Of a stretch of DNA of 64,000 nucleotides, positions 11,112 through 19,892 are shown piece after piece. Made by a program: the position numbers and the translations under genes. The notes under the pieces were generated by a model, which worked only from the letters and a program-made list of their open reading frames with translations, did no database searches and was not told the origin of the DNA. The DNA lies in assembly GCF_010183535.1 (NCBI RefSeq), contig NC_071333.1, positions 19,280,587-19,344,586 of the forward strand. The letters run 5' to 3'. Numbering within the stretch: position 1 is the first letter of the stretch; every line of letters starts with the position of its first letter. Origin of the DNA: Caenorhabditis remanei. Taxonomy: Eukaryota; Nematoda; Chromadorea; Rhabditida; Rhabditidae.

Positions 11112-11364
11112 CTCTTCCGAATACCTCACACTGCTGGGTGCTCATGTCATTCCATTTCTACGAACACATGGAACTTGGGGGCCAAATGTCGGAACATTCT
11201 ATCGAGCATTTCCATAGCGAATTCTCACTTTTAGAACGACAGTATCAACAGATCAGGGATCCTAGGATGAGGGATAGTGCAATCGCTCGGTATCATGCTT
11301 TCAGAAATTTCTCACATGACTGCCGCTCTTCACATCTTCTCTCTTCCTCACCGATGCTTTTCTA
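11112..11364 (+). pseudogene. Fragment of a transposon-related protein gene
   Basis: Two overlapping frames carry parts of one protein: HVIPFLRTHGTWG in one frame, then GGQMSEHSIEHFHSEF running to a stop at 11364 in another. The H..PF...H.TWG..SE..IE..H spacing resembles the C-terminal part of proteins encoded by nematode DNA transposons. That resemblance is from family memory and is not certain. The break between the frames is a single-base shift. The fragment has no start and no upstream exons, so it is a relic. Confidence 0.45.
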
Positions 11365-11565
11365 ATTTTCATACCTTCAATATAATCGATTCTCTTCCTT
11401 CTTCTTTTTTTGTTTAATTCGCTTCTACTTCTTCTATTGTTTGTTTGGGTAGTTTTTCCATCTCTTCACTTGTTTCTTTCATTCCTTCATCTTGTTGTGT
11501 GAATAAGTATAAAGTCGTTTTTCGATTAATTTTAGAGGTATGTCTAAAAAATTTTTAAAAGACAT

Positions 11566-13350
11566 TTAAGAGGCGTTGTCTGTAAGATGAGGATTCCTCT
11601 TGGCACAGTTGCAAAAAGTTGTTTCAATTCAAACTCTTTTCACAGCATATGTACCCCTATGGTAGCAATTTACAAAAAATATGTCACCAGTCCCCTATGA
11701 CGTCATCGTAGGAAAGTATGCCCAATAATCGACTTTTCACCCAAAAATTCATAAAAATTCCAATCTTCCAGATAACATCAGGAAACTTTCGCAACATGTT
11801 AGGAGTGTTTTTGACTACCCCTACACAAATTTCCAGCTCCACAGACACCCCAGAAACCGTTCAATTAAATTTCATTTTCATGTTTTTTCAACTTTTCTTG
11901 AAAAATCCCTCTAGAAGTACTCAAAGTTCAAATCGTATTTGTATTCCCCGCTAAAAGTTCTATTAGGACCAATTAAAAACATCAAAAAGTAGGGGGACCA
12001 TTTTGAGATATTTCGATTTTTTCAAAAATCACATAAGGGTACCCCCTTATGAAAATTTCATTTTTGAAAAAAATTTCAAAAAAAAATTTACTCCGAAAAT
12101 AATTGGAATGTTGATAAAACCCTTGAAATAAGTCACTCACAAAATATAAGATCTCAGAAATGTGTTTGAACGGATTGCGTTTTTTTTGTTCATCCAATTT
12201 TTTCAAGTTTTTTCCCGTTTTTAACAATAATTTGTCCAGAAGTCCTCAAATTTTATAAGATATTCTAATTTCTTGCAAAATTTAACATATATTTCAATTG
12301 ACATCATTAAAAAACAGGGGGACCATTTTGAGATTTTTCCATTTATTTCGAAATTCAGATAAGGGTCCCCCCTTATGAAAGAAAATTTTTATCAAAAAAA
12401 TAATTCAACTTTTTTTTGATGCAAAAACGTTGAGAACATCGATGAAATATCGAAAACATTTTTTTATAGTTTGAACGTTTTTTGCATCAAAAAAAAGTTG
12501 AATTATTTTTTTGATAAAAATTTTCTATCATAAGGGGGGACCCTTATCTGAATTTCGAAATAAATGGAAAAATCTCAAAATGGTCCCCCTGTTTTTCAAT
12601 GATGTTAATTGAAATATATGTTAAATTTTGCAAGGAATTAGAATATCTTATAAAATTTGAGGACTTCTGTACAAATTATTGTTAAAAACGGGAAAAAACT
12701 TGAAAAAATTGGATGAACAAAAAAAACGCAATCCGTTCAAACACATTTCTGAGATCTTATATTTTGTGAGTGACTTATTTCAAGGGTTTTATCAACATTC
12801 CAATTATTTTCGGAGTAAATTTTTTTTTGAAATTTTTTTCAAAAATGAAATTTTCATAAGGGGGTACCCTTATGTGATTTTTGAAAAAATCGAAATATCT
12901 CAAAATGGTCCCCCTACTTTTTGATGTTTTTAATTGGTCCTAATAGAACTTTTAGCGGGGAATACAAATACGATTTGAACTTTGAGGATTTCTAGAGGGA
13001 ATTTTCGAGAAAAGTTGAAAAAACATGAAAATGAAATTTAATTGAACGGTTTCTGGGGTGTCTGTGGAGCTGGAAATTTGTGTAGGGGTAGTCAAAAACA
13101 CTCCTAACATGTTGCGAAAGTTTCCTGATGTTATCTGGAAGATTGGAATTTTTATGAATTTTTGGGTGAAAAGTCGATTATTGGGCATATTTTCCTAGGA
13201 TGACGTCATAGGGGACTGGTGACATATTTTTTGTAAATCACTACCATAGGGGTACATATGCTGTAAAAAGAGTTCGGATTGAAACAACTTTTTGCAACTG
13301 TGCCAAGGCCCAACACAAACATTCTCACTCTTACAGATAATGCCTCTTAA
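11566..13350. repeat. Near-perfect 1.8-kb palindrome (foldback element)
   Basis: The two arms, about 11566-12455 and 12465-13350, are reverse complements with very few differences. Open frames of 81 and 78 codons occur as mirror copies in both arms (11982-12227 against 12679-12924, and 11718-11954 against 12952-13188). Both outer ends read TTAAGAGGC / GCCTCTTAA. The centre near 12450-12470 has only a short non-palindromic loop. The structure is typical of foldback or long-inverted-repeat elements. A transcript through it would form a long hairpin RNA. The mirrored frames are not considered genes. Confidence 0.9.
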
Positions 13351-13688
13351 GAAAACAGGGATCACAATAAATATTTATTTTCAGATTACTCACTATAAAT
13401 CAATCAAAATATTCTTGTAATTGAACAAAACAACTTGTTTTACCACTCGACAGATTCTACATTTGACTTTTTTCATGAGAAAAGGTAGAATTCGAGTATC
13501 GACTGAGAGAATTCATCCGTTTTCCTTCGACTTTCAGTATTCTTCATCTTTTCTCTCTTCCAATTTCGACGGATCCACTTTCAGCCGTTTAATTTATTAG
13601 GCATTGTCGCTTTACACTTATCGATTCTCCATCTCCACTCTGAAATAATTTCTCATTTCATTTTCAACTATATCCACTATATCCTCAC

Positions 13689-14115
13689 CTGTAGTTATTG
13701 GTAACCGTCAATGATTTGATCATCAGTGGTTTGTTTTGGTTCTTCGTGTCTATGGAACCACGTCAAATATTTAGTGTGGAAGCGCCAAGATAGTTTCTTG
13801 AGGGCTTTTGCAGCAAGAAGCTGAGCTCGAGTGCCATATAATTGAAAATAAAAAACAATGTATCGGGACCCATACTTGGATAATATTCAAGCCTATCAGA
13901 TGTATTTGGAGCCGTCTGAAACGTTAGAAATTGAGACAACTTTCATGACAAACAGTACTCACTAGTCCATATCAGCTTGACATCTTTGACGAATAGTTTT
14001 TCGGTTTCTTACTGCCCAACGGAAAAGTAGCTTTCGCGCAAGCCAAATCCAACGCAGCCAACTGTCCGTCAAATTCTTGTGTCATCAATGTGCGTCCGAG
14101 AGGTGATGCCCCCAG
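13689..14115 (-). pseudogene. ntl-3: NTL-3 (CNOT3, CCR4-NOT complex subunit) pseudogene fragment
   Basis: Minus-strand translation gives recognisable pieces of the C-terminal NOT domain of CNOT3/NTL-3. These are SPLGRTLMTQEFDGQLAALD in 13963-14115, then after a retained intron (13916-13962, GTGAGT..TTTCAG) [14 protein letters not shown] and, in a second frame, [20 protein letters not shown] and [12 protein letters not shown] (13689-13915). The intact protein is a subunit of the CCR4-NOT deadenylase. Here a TGA replaces a codon just before the intron, a small deletion after FFIFNYM shifts the frame, and the 5' part of the gene is absent. The retained intron shows it was copied from genomic DNA and not from mRNA. 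It sits between the candidate transposon ends at 11533 and 14232. Confidence 0.85.
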
Positions 14116-14593
14116 CCAAACTTGAATTCTCCAATTGAGCCAATAAACGAGTCGCGTGCACCTCCATTATGGTTTCATTCGTGCTTCGAAACTCTTTTCA
14201 GCCTAAAATAATCATTTTTAGACATACCTCTAATCACCGGAAAATGAAACAAATATGTTTCATATTGAAAACCTTTCGCTAAAAACGGACAAACCAATGC
14301 TTTACTACTTGAAATTTGGCTTTTTAAAAAATCCGATAATGCGTGCGCTGTAATTGCTAAATACGCGTGCCCGGGTTGCAATAACTTTCTCGCGTCTCAT
14401 TGGCCGCCTCCGCCCTTTTTTGTGGACTAACTTTTCAAAACGCACCGTGTTCATCTGATTGAATTCCTCCAGTTTCCAGTTGGTTCATCAGCTCCATTCC
14501 TTCTGCTTTGTCGTTGTCTTCACCGTTCTATTTTTTTTATCCTTAATTCGCTCATAAATCTAATCACCGGAGTGGATGTAATCATCGCGAATT

Positions 14594-15811
14594 GTGCGGG
14601 CAAAACCGACTCCTAAACGCATGGAACAGTAGACTGCATAGAGCCTCTGATCCGGAGCAGTCCTCATCACCACGCGTGCGAAGGCCTCTCGTAAGAGGCT
14701 CTTCGACTTCACGAACATAGTTCGCATACCTTCAGTGCGGGCAAAACCGACTCCTAAACGCATGGAACAGTAGACTGCATAGAGCCTCTGATCCGGAGCA
14801 GTCCTCATCACCACGCGTGCGAAGGCTTCTCGTAAGAGGCTCTTCGACTTCGCGAACATAGTTCGCATACCTTCAGTGCGGGCAAAACCGACTCCTAAAC
14901 GCATGGAACAGTAGACTGCATAGAGCCTCTGATCCGGAGCAGTCCTCATCACCACGCGTGCGAAGGCTTCTCGTAAGAGGCTCTTCGACTTCGCGAACAT
15001 AGTTCGCATACCTTCAGTGCGGGCAAAACCGACTCCTAAACGCATGGAACAGTAGACTGCATAGAGCCTCTGATCCGGAGCAGTCCTCATCACCACGCGT
15101 GCGAAGGCCTCTCGTAAGAGGCTCTTCGACTTTGCGAACATAGTTCGCATACCTTCAGTGCGGGCAAAACCAACTCCTAAACGCATGGAACAGTAGACTG
15201 CATAGAGTCTCTGATCCGGAGCAGTCCTAATCACCACGCGTGCGAAGGCCTCTCGTAAGAGGCTCTTCGACTTTGCGAACATAGTTCGCATACCTTCAGT
15301 GCGGGCAAAACCAACTCCTAAACGCATGGAACAGTAGACTGCATAGAGTCCCTGATCCGGAGCAGTCCTAATCACCACGCGTGCGAAGGCCTCTCGTAAG
15401 AGGCTCTTCGACTTTGCGAACATAGTTCGCATACCTTCAGTGCGGGCAAAACCAACTCCTAAACGCATGGAACAGTAGACTGCATAGAGTCCCTGATCCG
15501 GAGCAGTCCTAATCACCACGCGTGCGAAGGCCTCTCGTAAGAGGCTCTTCGACTTTGCGAACATAGTTCGCATACCTTCAGTGCGGGCAAAACCGACTCC
15601 TAAACGCATGGAACAGTAGACTGCATAGAGTCTCTGATCCGGAGCAGTCCTAGTCACCACGCGTGCGAAGGCCTCTCGTAAGAGGCTCTTCGACTTCGCG
15701 AACATAGTTCGCATACCTTCAGTGCGGGCAAAACCGACTCCTAAACGCATGGAACAGTAAACTGCATAGAGCCTCTGATCCGGAGCAGTCCTCATCACCA
15801 CGCGTGCGAAG
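14594..15811 (-). repeat. 141-bp tandem repeat, about 8.6 copies, open in one frame
   Basis: A 141-bp unit is repeated head to tail with about 95% or better identity. Because 141 is a multiple of three, the minus strand stays open for over 400 codons with a 47-residue repeat (RTAPDQRLYAVYCSMRLGVG, then FARTEGMRTM and so on). Each unit also contains two short perfect hairpins, gcctct-cgta-agaggc and cgaac-ata-gttcg. There is an in-frame TAG just upstream of the first unit and no good splice structure. The first ATG in frame is within the first unit. It may be a minisatellite derived from coding sequence or the repeat domain of a gene. I lean towards a minisatellite. Confidence 0.75.
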
Positions 15812-16342
15812 AACTACAGGGAGTTCTCCGACTTGAGAAAGCTAGAGTGCTTGTTGAATACACTCATCATGGCTTCTTTCTTCAAATTTTCGAGAACTAT
15901 TGGCGTCGGTTCTGAAAAATGTGAATTTTGCTAGAGATTTTGGAAAGAAATAAGAAGGATGAAAGAAAACGAAAAAGACAGTGAACATGAACTTGAAAAG
16001 CAGCCGAGAGCAAAAAGGGTAGTAAAAATGGATTTTGCAAAATAGAATGATACAGCTAGCGAGAATAGACAAGAAACTTGAATTTCAAAACTTTACAGCT
16101 GAGAAAATCATAGTTGTCACCGGGCTGGTCCGGGCCTTGGGCGGGTCTTGAGATAACTCGCTTCAAAATTAAAATTAGGAGTTGATCAACCGGTCAGATT
16201 GTAGATCTCGGTGAGCTCTACTCGATTCTATTTTCATTTTCACTGTGAGTTCAGTGAGAGCTGCTGTGCCATCCAATTAGTAGCCGGGCCTTGATTCAAT
16301 TAAAAACAACGGAGACGCGACGGACAAGAATCAATAAATTTC
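15812..16342. other. Intergenic stretch, no gene supported
   Basis: AT-rich spacer after the 141-bp array. It holds short GC-rich patches of the ccgggcc type (16115-16145 and 16280-16290) resembling the ends of the MITE at 40337-40657, but no complete element. Confidence 0.35.
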
Positions 16343-16955
16343 AAAATGAATTCCCTGAGTAAAATCAGCAAAAACAATGAAAAAAACGGCCGGCGAAACG
16401 TTAAAAATGAGTAAATCTCGATCGAGAGGAGTGAAAATTGAAAAATTAGTGGAAAAAAATGCACAATAAGCGTCGAAATTGAGCAATTTTAAGAAAAATT
16501 TAGCGAAAACTATCAAGAATCATCAAAATTTTGAAGGTCCGCATTTTTGCGTGACGGTGTTTACGACCGTGTCGTCACAATGTCTCATATCCTCCGACAA
16601 CAACTCATCATTTTCTGTTTCTACTTTAAAAGTGATAAATATCTCAAACAATGAGTATTATGATTATAAAAAGCAACGGAAAAGTAGCGGACAGTAATTA
16701 ATAATTTTAAAAATGAATTCCCTGATTAAAATCAGCAGAAAGTTTGAAAAAACGGCCGGCGAAGCGTTAAAAGTGAGTAAATCTCGATTGAGAGAAGTGA
16801 AAATCGAAAAATTAGTGGAAAGAAATGCACAGTAAGCGTCGAAATTAAACTTTTTTTTTAATTCAGCGAAAACTCTCAAAAATCATAAAAAATTTTGAAG
16901 GTCCGCATTTTTGCGTGACGGTGTTTACGACCGTGTCGTCACAATGTCTCATATT
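16343..16955 (+). repeat. Pair of 245-bp direct repeats with a short conserved frame
   Basis: Copies at 16343-16588 and 16711-16953 share about 85% identity. Both begin aatgaattccctga and end gtgtcgtcacaatgtctcatat. The second copy holds a complete 40-codon frame starting ATGAATTCCCTGATT at 16712 and ending in TAA, rich in Lys, Arg and Glu. The first copy has the same frame disrupted by one extra A. The last 60 bp (tttgcgtgacggtgtttacg...) are nearly identical in both. Possibly a non-autonomous mobile element. Confidence 0.7.
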
Positions 16956-17145
16956 ATATCCAACCGTGAGTACCTGTGACTTGATTAACTTGTTTAATTA
17001 GGTACGCATTAGATAATCAGTTGACACATCGAGAAACATGGGTTACTCCAACGTGACGTGCTAAGTCGGTTCTTCGGAACTGCCATGTATATCCAACCGT
17101 AAATACCTATGACTTGAATAACTTGTTTAATTAGGTACGAAAAGT
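16953..17145 (+). repeat. 57-bp direct repeat pair
   Basis: The sequence atatccaaccgt.a.tacct.tgacttga.taacttgtttaattaggtacg occurs at 16953-17006 and again at 17088-17139, 135 bp apart, with a few differences. No coding potential is seen. Confidence 0.7.
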
Positions 17146-17633
17146 GTGAGAGGTAAGATTGTTTACAGTTTTGAGTGGTGAATGGAAAACATGATAAAAG
17201 AAGGAAAAAAATAAATTGTAAATAAATATTCGAAATAAAAAAACACGCTGAAAAAACGCGTTCGCGTTTCAAAAACTCACTTCTGAATGAAAAAATGTGA
17301 TGTTAGTTTTGAATTCTCTGAATACATTCGATCACCGACAAATCAGCAAAGAATTAGAATATTTCTAACTTTTATGAACTTTTTCTTGATAAATATATTT
17401 TAATATAAACTTTTGAAAACATTCCGAATAAATAATACTATGAGTAATCTTGTAAATGAGAAGGGAAAGGCAAAACAACATATCACAGGTTGGTATGGGT
17501 AAGTAATCTCGTAAATTGGAAAAATGTGGGCAAGGACAACGAATATTGTACAACATATAGGCGAAAATGATTTGAAGGATGGTTTCTGGATTAGGTTATG
17601 ATGGAATTGGGGGTAAGTGTCAATAATTAAGTT
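17146..17633. other. Intergenic stretch, no gene supported
   Basis: AT-rich spacer downstream of membrane-family member 3. Minus-strand frames of 63-87 codons have no domain and no splice partners. Confidence 0.35.
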
Positions 17634-18592
17634 TCAAACAATAACAATATCTAGAGATCTAATGGGAGAAAACAACGAGTTCGAGTCGTCTCCGTTCCCA
17701 GTCATGATATAATTGGATGTTGTGTCAAGTTCGCTATCCTCTGTAACAATCAAATCGTTAATTGGTTTTTTGAAATCCGCCATCTCGATATCATAGTCTT
17801 CTTGCGAATCGTTGACAACAATCATGGCAATCCATTTTCCCGGGTACGGCATCTAAAACAAAAAACCAATTTATAATCAAAATTCTAAAATTTATTGTTC
17901 CTCCTTTCACCTTATCATTCGAAAATCCGCCAATCAAACAGACAAACTCAACAACAAAGATTCCAATGACGTACGTTGACACGACACGTTGGTCATAGGA
18001 GTAGAATGTGTACACGACCGCAGTGAGGTGAATTATCTGAAAATGAAATGAATTGATATGACATATTGGGAAAACAACTTACTCTAAATCCTGCACGGTA
18101 CGCGGCAAAGATGTTGGACTTCATCACAACGAAAAGGGGTGAAGCGATGACAAGATTCAAAGTCCAGACGAAGTAGAACACTTTGACGACATTGTAGTCA
18201 ACCTCGGATTTTGGTTCCATAAGAAGGAATCCGGCGGAGGCGGAAATCAACTCGACCAGCACAAAGAATAGGAGAGAGAACTGAAATTTCAGAAATAGAT
18301 ATCGAGCTACAACAGACTTGCAAAATATCGGTCCGGTCCGATGAACCGGTGAAGAAAATCTTATGTACGGTTGAGTTTTTATTGATAGTTAAAAACATGT
18401 CGAAAATTAGAATTTTTTGAAAAAAAAAACAAAAAATTTGAACTTTCAATTCTTTGTACTGAAACCCAGGCCCGTGAAAATTCTCGAATCGGCCCAGCTC
18501 GGCCGTTGCAAGCTAGAGCTACAATTACTAGCACTCACCTCCATGTTCCGTACGTGTTTGAATGGTTCGTCGTTATAGTGTATGGCTGGCAT
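17634..18592 (-). CDS. Four-helix membrane protein, nematode family member 3 (198 aa)
   Basis: Exons 18539-18592, 18083-18280, 17911-18036 and 17634-17852 on the minus strand are all phase 0 and give 198 residues. The exon lengths (54, 198, 126, 219) mirror members 1 and 2, and every exon boundary falls at the same codon: NME at the end of exon 1, YRAGFR at the end of exon 2, GGFSNDK at the end of exon 3 and MPYPGKW at the start of exon 4. Helices lie in FSLLFFVLVELISASAGFLL, in the stretch around YFVWTLNLVIASPLFVV, and twice in exon 3. The acidic tail contains ELDTTSNYI, resembling EIDNSSDYI in member 1. A TTCTTTAG acceptor is present before the ATG. Intron 1 is enlarged (258 bp) and holds repeat-like DNA. 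The function is unknown. Confidence 0.85.
18290..18530. repeat. Degenerate GC-ended repeat in intron 1 of member 3
   Basis: The intron carries ggtccggtccgatgaaccgg near its left end and aggcccgtgaaaattc...atcggcccagctcggccg near its right end, around an AT-rich centre with long A runs. The layout resembles the MITE at 40337-40657, so this is probably an old relative. Confidence 0.4.
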
Positions 18593-19102
18593 GACGAAAC
18601 CTAAAGAATCACTATTTTTATGAATTTTCTGAAAAATTACAACAAAAAAATCATCGTGAAAAACCCACTTATTTTGAATAAATACTCAAAAAAACCGAAA
18701 AAGGGTGTTAAAGAGAGGACGACCCCTAAAAGGGAGGAGGGACTATTTTGACCGAGTGCGGCGGAGCGTACATGTACACCGCCGTATGCGATGACGTTAA
18801 AGGTCCGTCTGTTTGTTTTGTATGTATGACTCGATCAGAGGCGAAATATCTATTACAAATAAATAAAATAAACTTTTATGAGTTCGAAATCTAGTTGAAT
18901 ATGTTATCATAATGAGAACGCAAAATGGGACAAAATATTGAGACATGATGGTTCAATTTTAATAGGTGGTAAGTTTACGTGACAAAAGGTTATATAGAAT
19001 GTTGTCAAATTTGTATGGAGGATTCAATACATTTAATAAAAAAGGAAACACAAAATAATTAAAACATGTTGTGTTCGAGTGGGTACTGTCACTGAGCTTG
19101 CC
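18593..19102. other. Promoter flank of membrane-family member 3
   Basis: Noncoding spacer. The block at 18750-18787 (ccgagtgcggcggagcg...tgtacacc) matches the one upstream of member 2 at 7352-7390. The remainder is AT-rich with no gene seen. Confidence 0.45.
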
Positions 19103-19800
19103 TTACAGAGAGACCTTCTTGTTATTTTTCTTTTTTGAATCATCGCCTTCCAGTTGTGGCAGGACGCCATACTCGGGACACTCGTAGTCCTCATTTAGAA
19201 CATCGATAAACCCTTGAGTTGATTCCAATGCTTGTTGAAAATCGTGATCACCGACGTTCACTGGAAAATATTCAATGTAATTAAGGTATTGTAGTGATAT
19301 TTTATATTAACCACAGAGGAAATTTGTAACTTTCAAGGAACTTAGTCTAATTTTCTCAAAATAATCGTCCAACACAGCATCCATGGATTCCACACACATT
19401 TCTGGCCAACTTCAGTTTTGGGGTCTGTAACTGACATTGAATTAAGATGTTCGATTGCTTTCTCCATCATGTTGCCAAACTTGAAGCTTCCACCCCAGGA
19501 TGTCAACGCATTTACGTTTCGATGAAAAAAAATTACTGAAAGTTTGATCACTTACATTTTCCCATAGCTTTTCTGTGTGGTGTGGATTCCCAAGCTGATT
19601 CCTTCGTTTGCTTGACAATACGATTAACAAACGTACGAGTTTTCTGGTTTTTGTAAATCCAATGACAAAGGGAGGAACTCAACACTTGGGGGTTTCTCAA
19701 AGCAGTTTATTCTGAAGAAACGATATATCTTTTGGAGAAAGACCATGATCAGAAGAAAACGGAAGTGATCAGAAACTCTTATCTTAGAACTGTTTATTCG
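19103..19800 (-). pseudogene. Frameshifted multi-exon gene remnant, unknown family
   Basis: Three blocks read like exons on the minus strand. The first, about 19555-19725, contains SLCHWIYKNQKTRTFVNRIV and ESTPHRKAMGK and ends at a GTAAGT donor. The second, 19312 to about 19537, starts after TTTCAG and contains ALTSWGGSFKFGNMMEKAIE. The third, 19103-19260, contains NVGDHDFQQALESTQGF and ends KKVSL-stop. Within the second block the frame that follows the first exon ends at a TAA, while the frame that splices correctly to the last exon (MDAVLDDYFEKIRLSSLKV) is shifted. One frameshift is therefore needed, and the locus looks broken. I do not recognise the family. A missed short intron is the alternative. 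Confidence 0.5.
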
Positions 19801-19892
19801 TTGTACTAACAATTGAAACGAGAAGCACCTTTTACGGGATTAGAAATAAGGGATATGTCAGATCAGAACATTGGTTAATTAAAAACATGAAA

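Larger units (their letters stand above)
11533..14232. mobile_element. Candidate 2.7-kb DNA transposon carrying a palindrome and a gene fragment
   Basis: The sequence tagaggtatgtctaaaaa at 11533-11550 recurs as its exact reverse complement at 14215-14232, giving 18-bp terminal inverted repeats that begin and end with a TA. Between them lie the long palindrome (11566-13350) and a broken NTL-3/CNOT3 gene fragment. No transposase is visible, so this would be non-autonomous. The alternative is two unrelated nested insertions. Confidence 0.45.

Noticed and set aside
11718..13188. Mirror 78- and 81-codon frames as real genes
   Set aside because: They are reflections of the palindrome arms, and the AT/poly-A composition explains them.
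14594..15811. Reading the 141-bp array as a CRISPR-like array
   Set aside because: Units are contiguous and nearly identical with no variable spacers, and the genome is eukaryotic.
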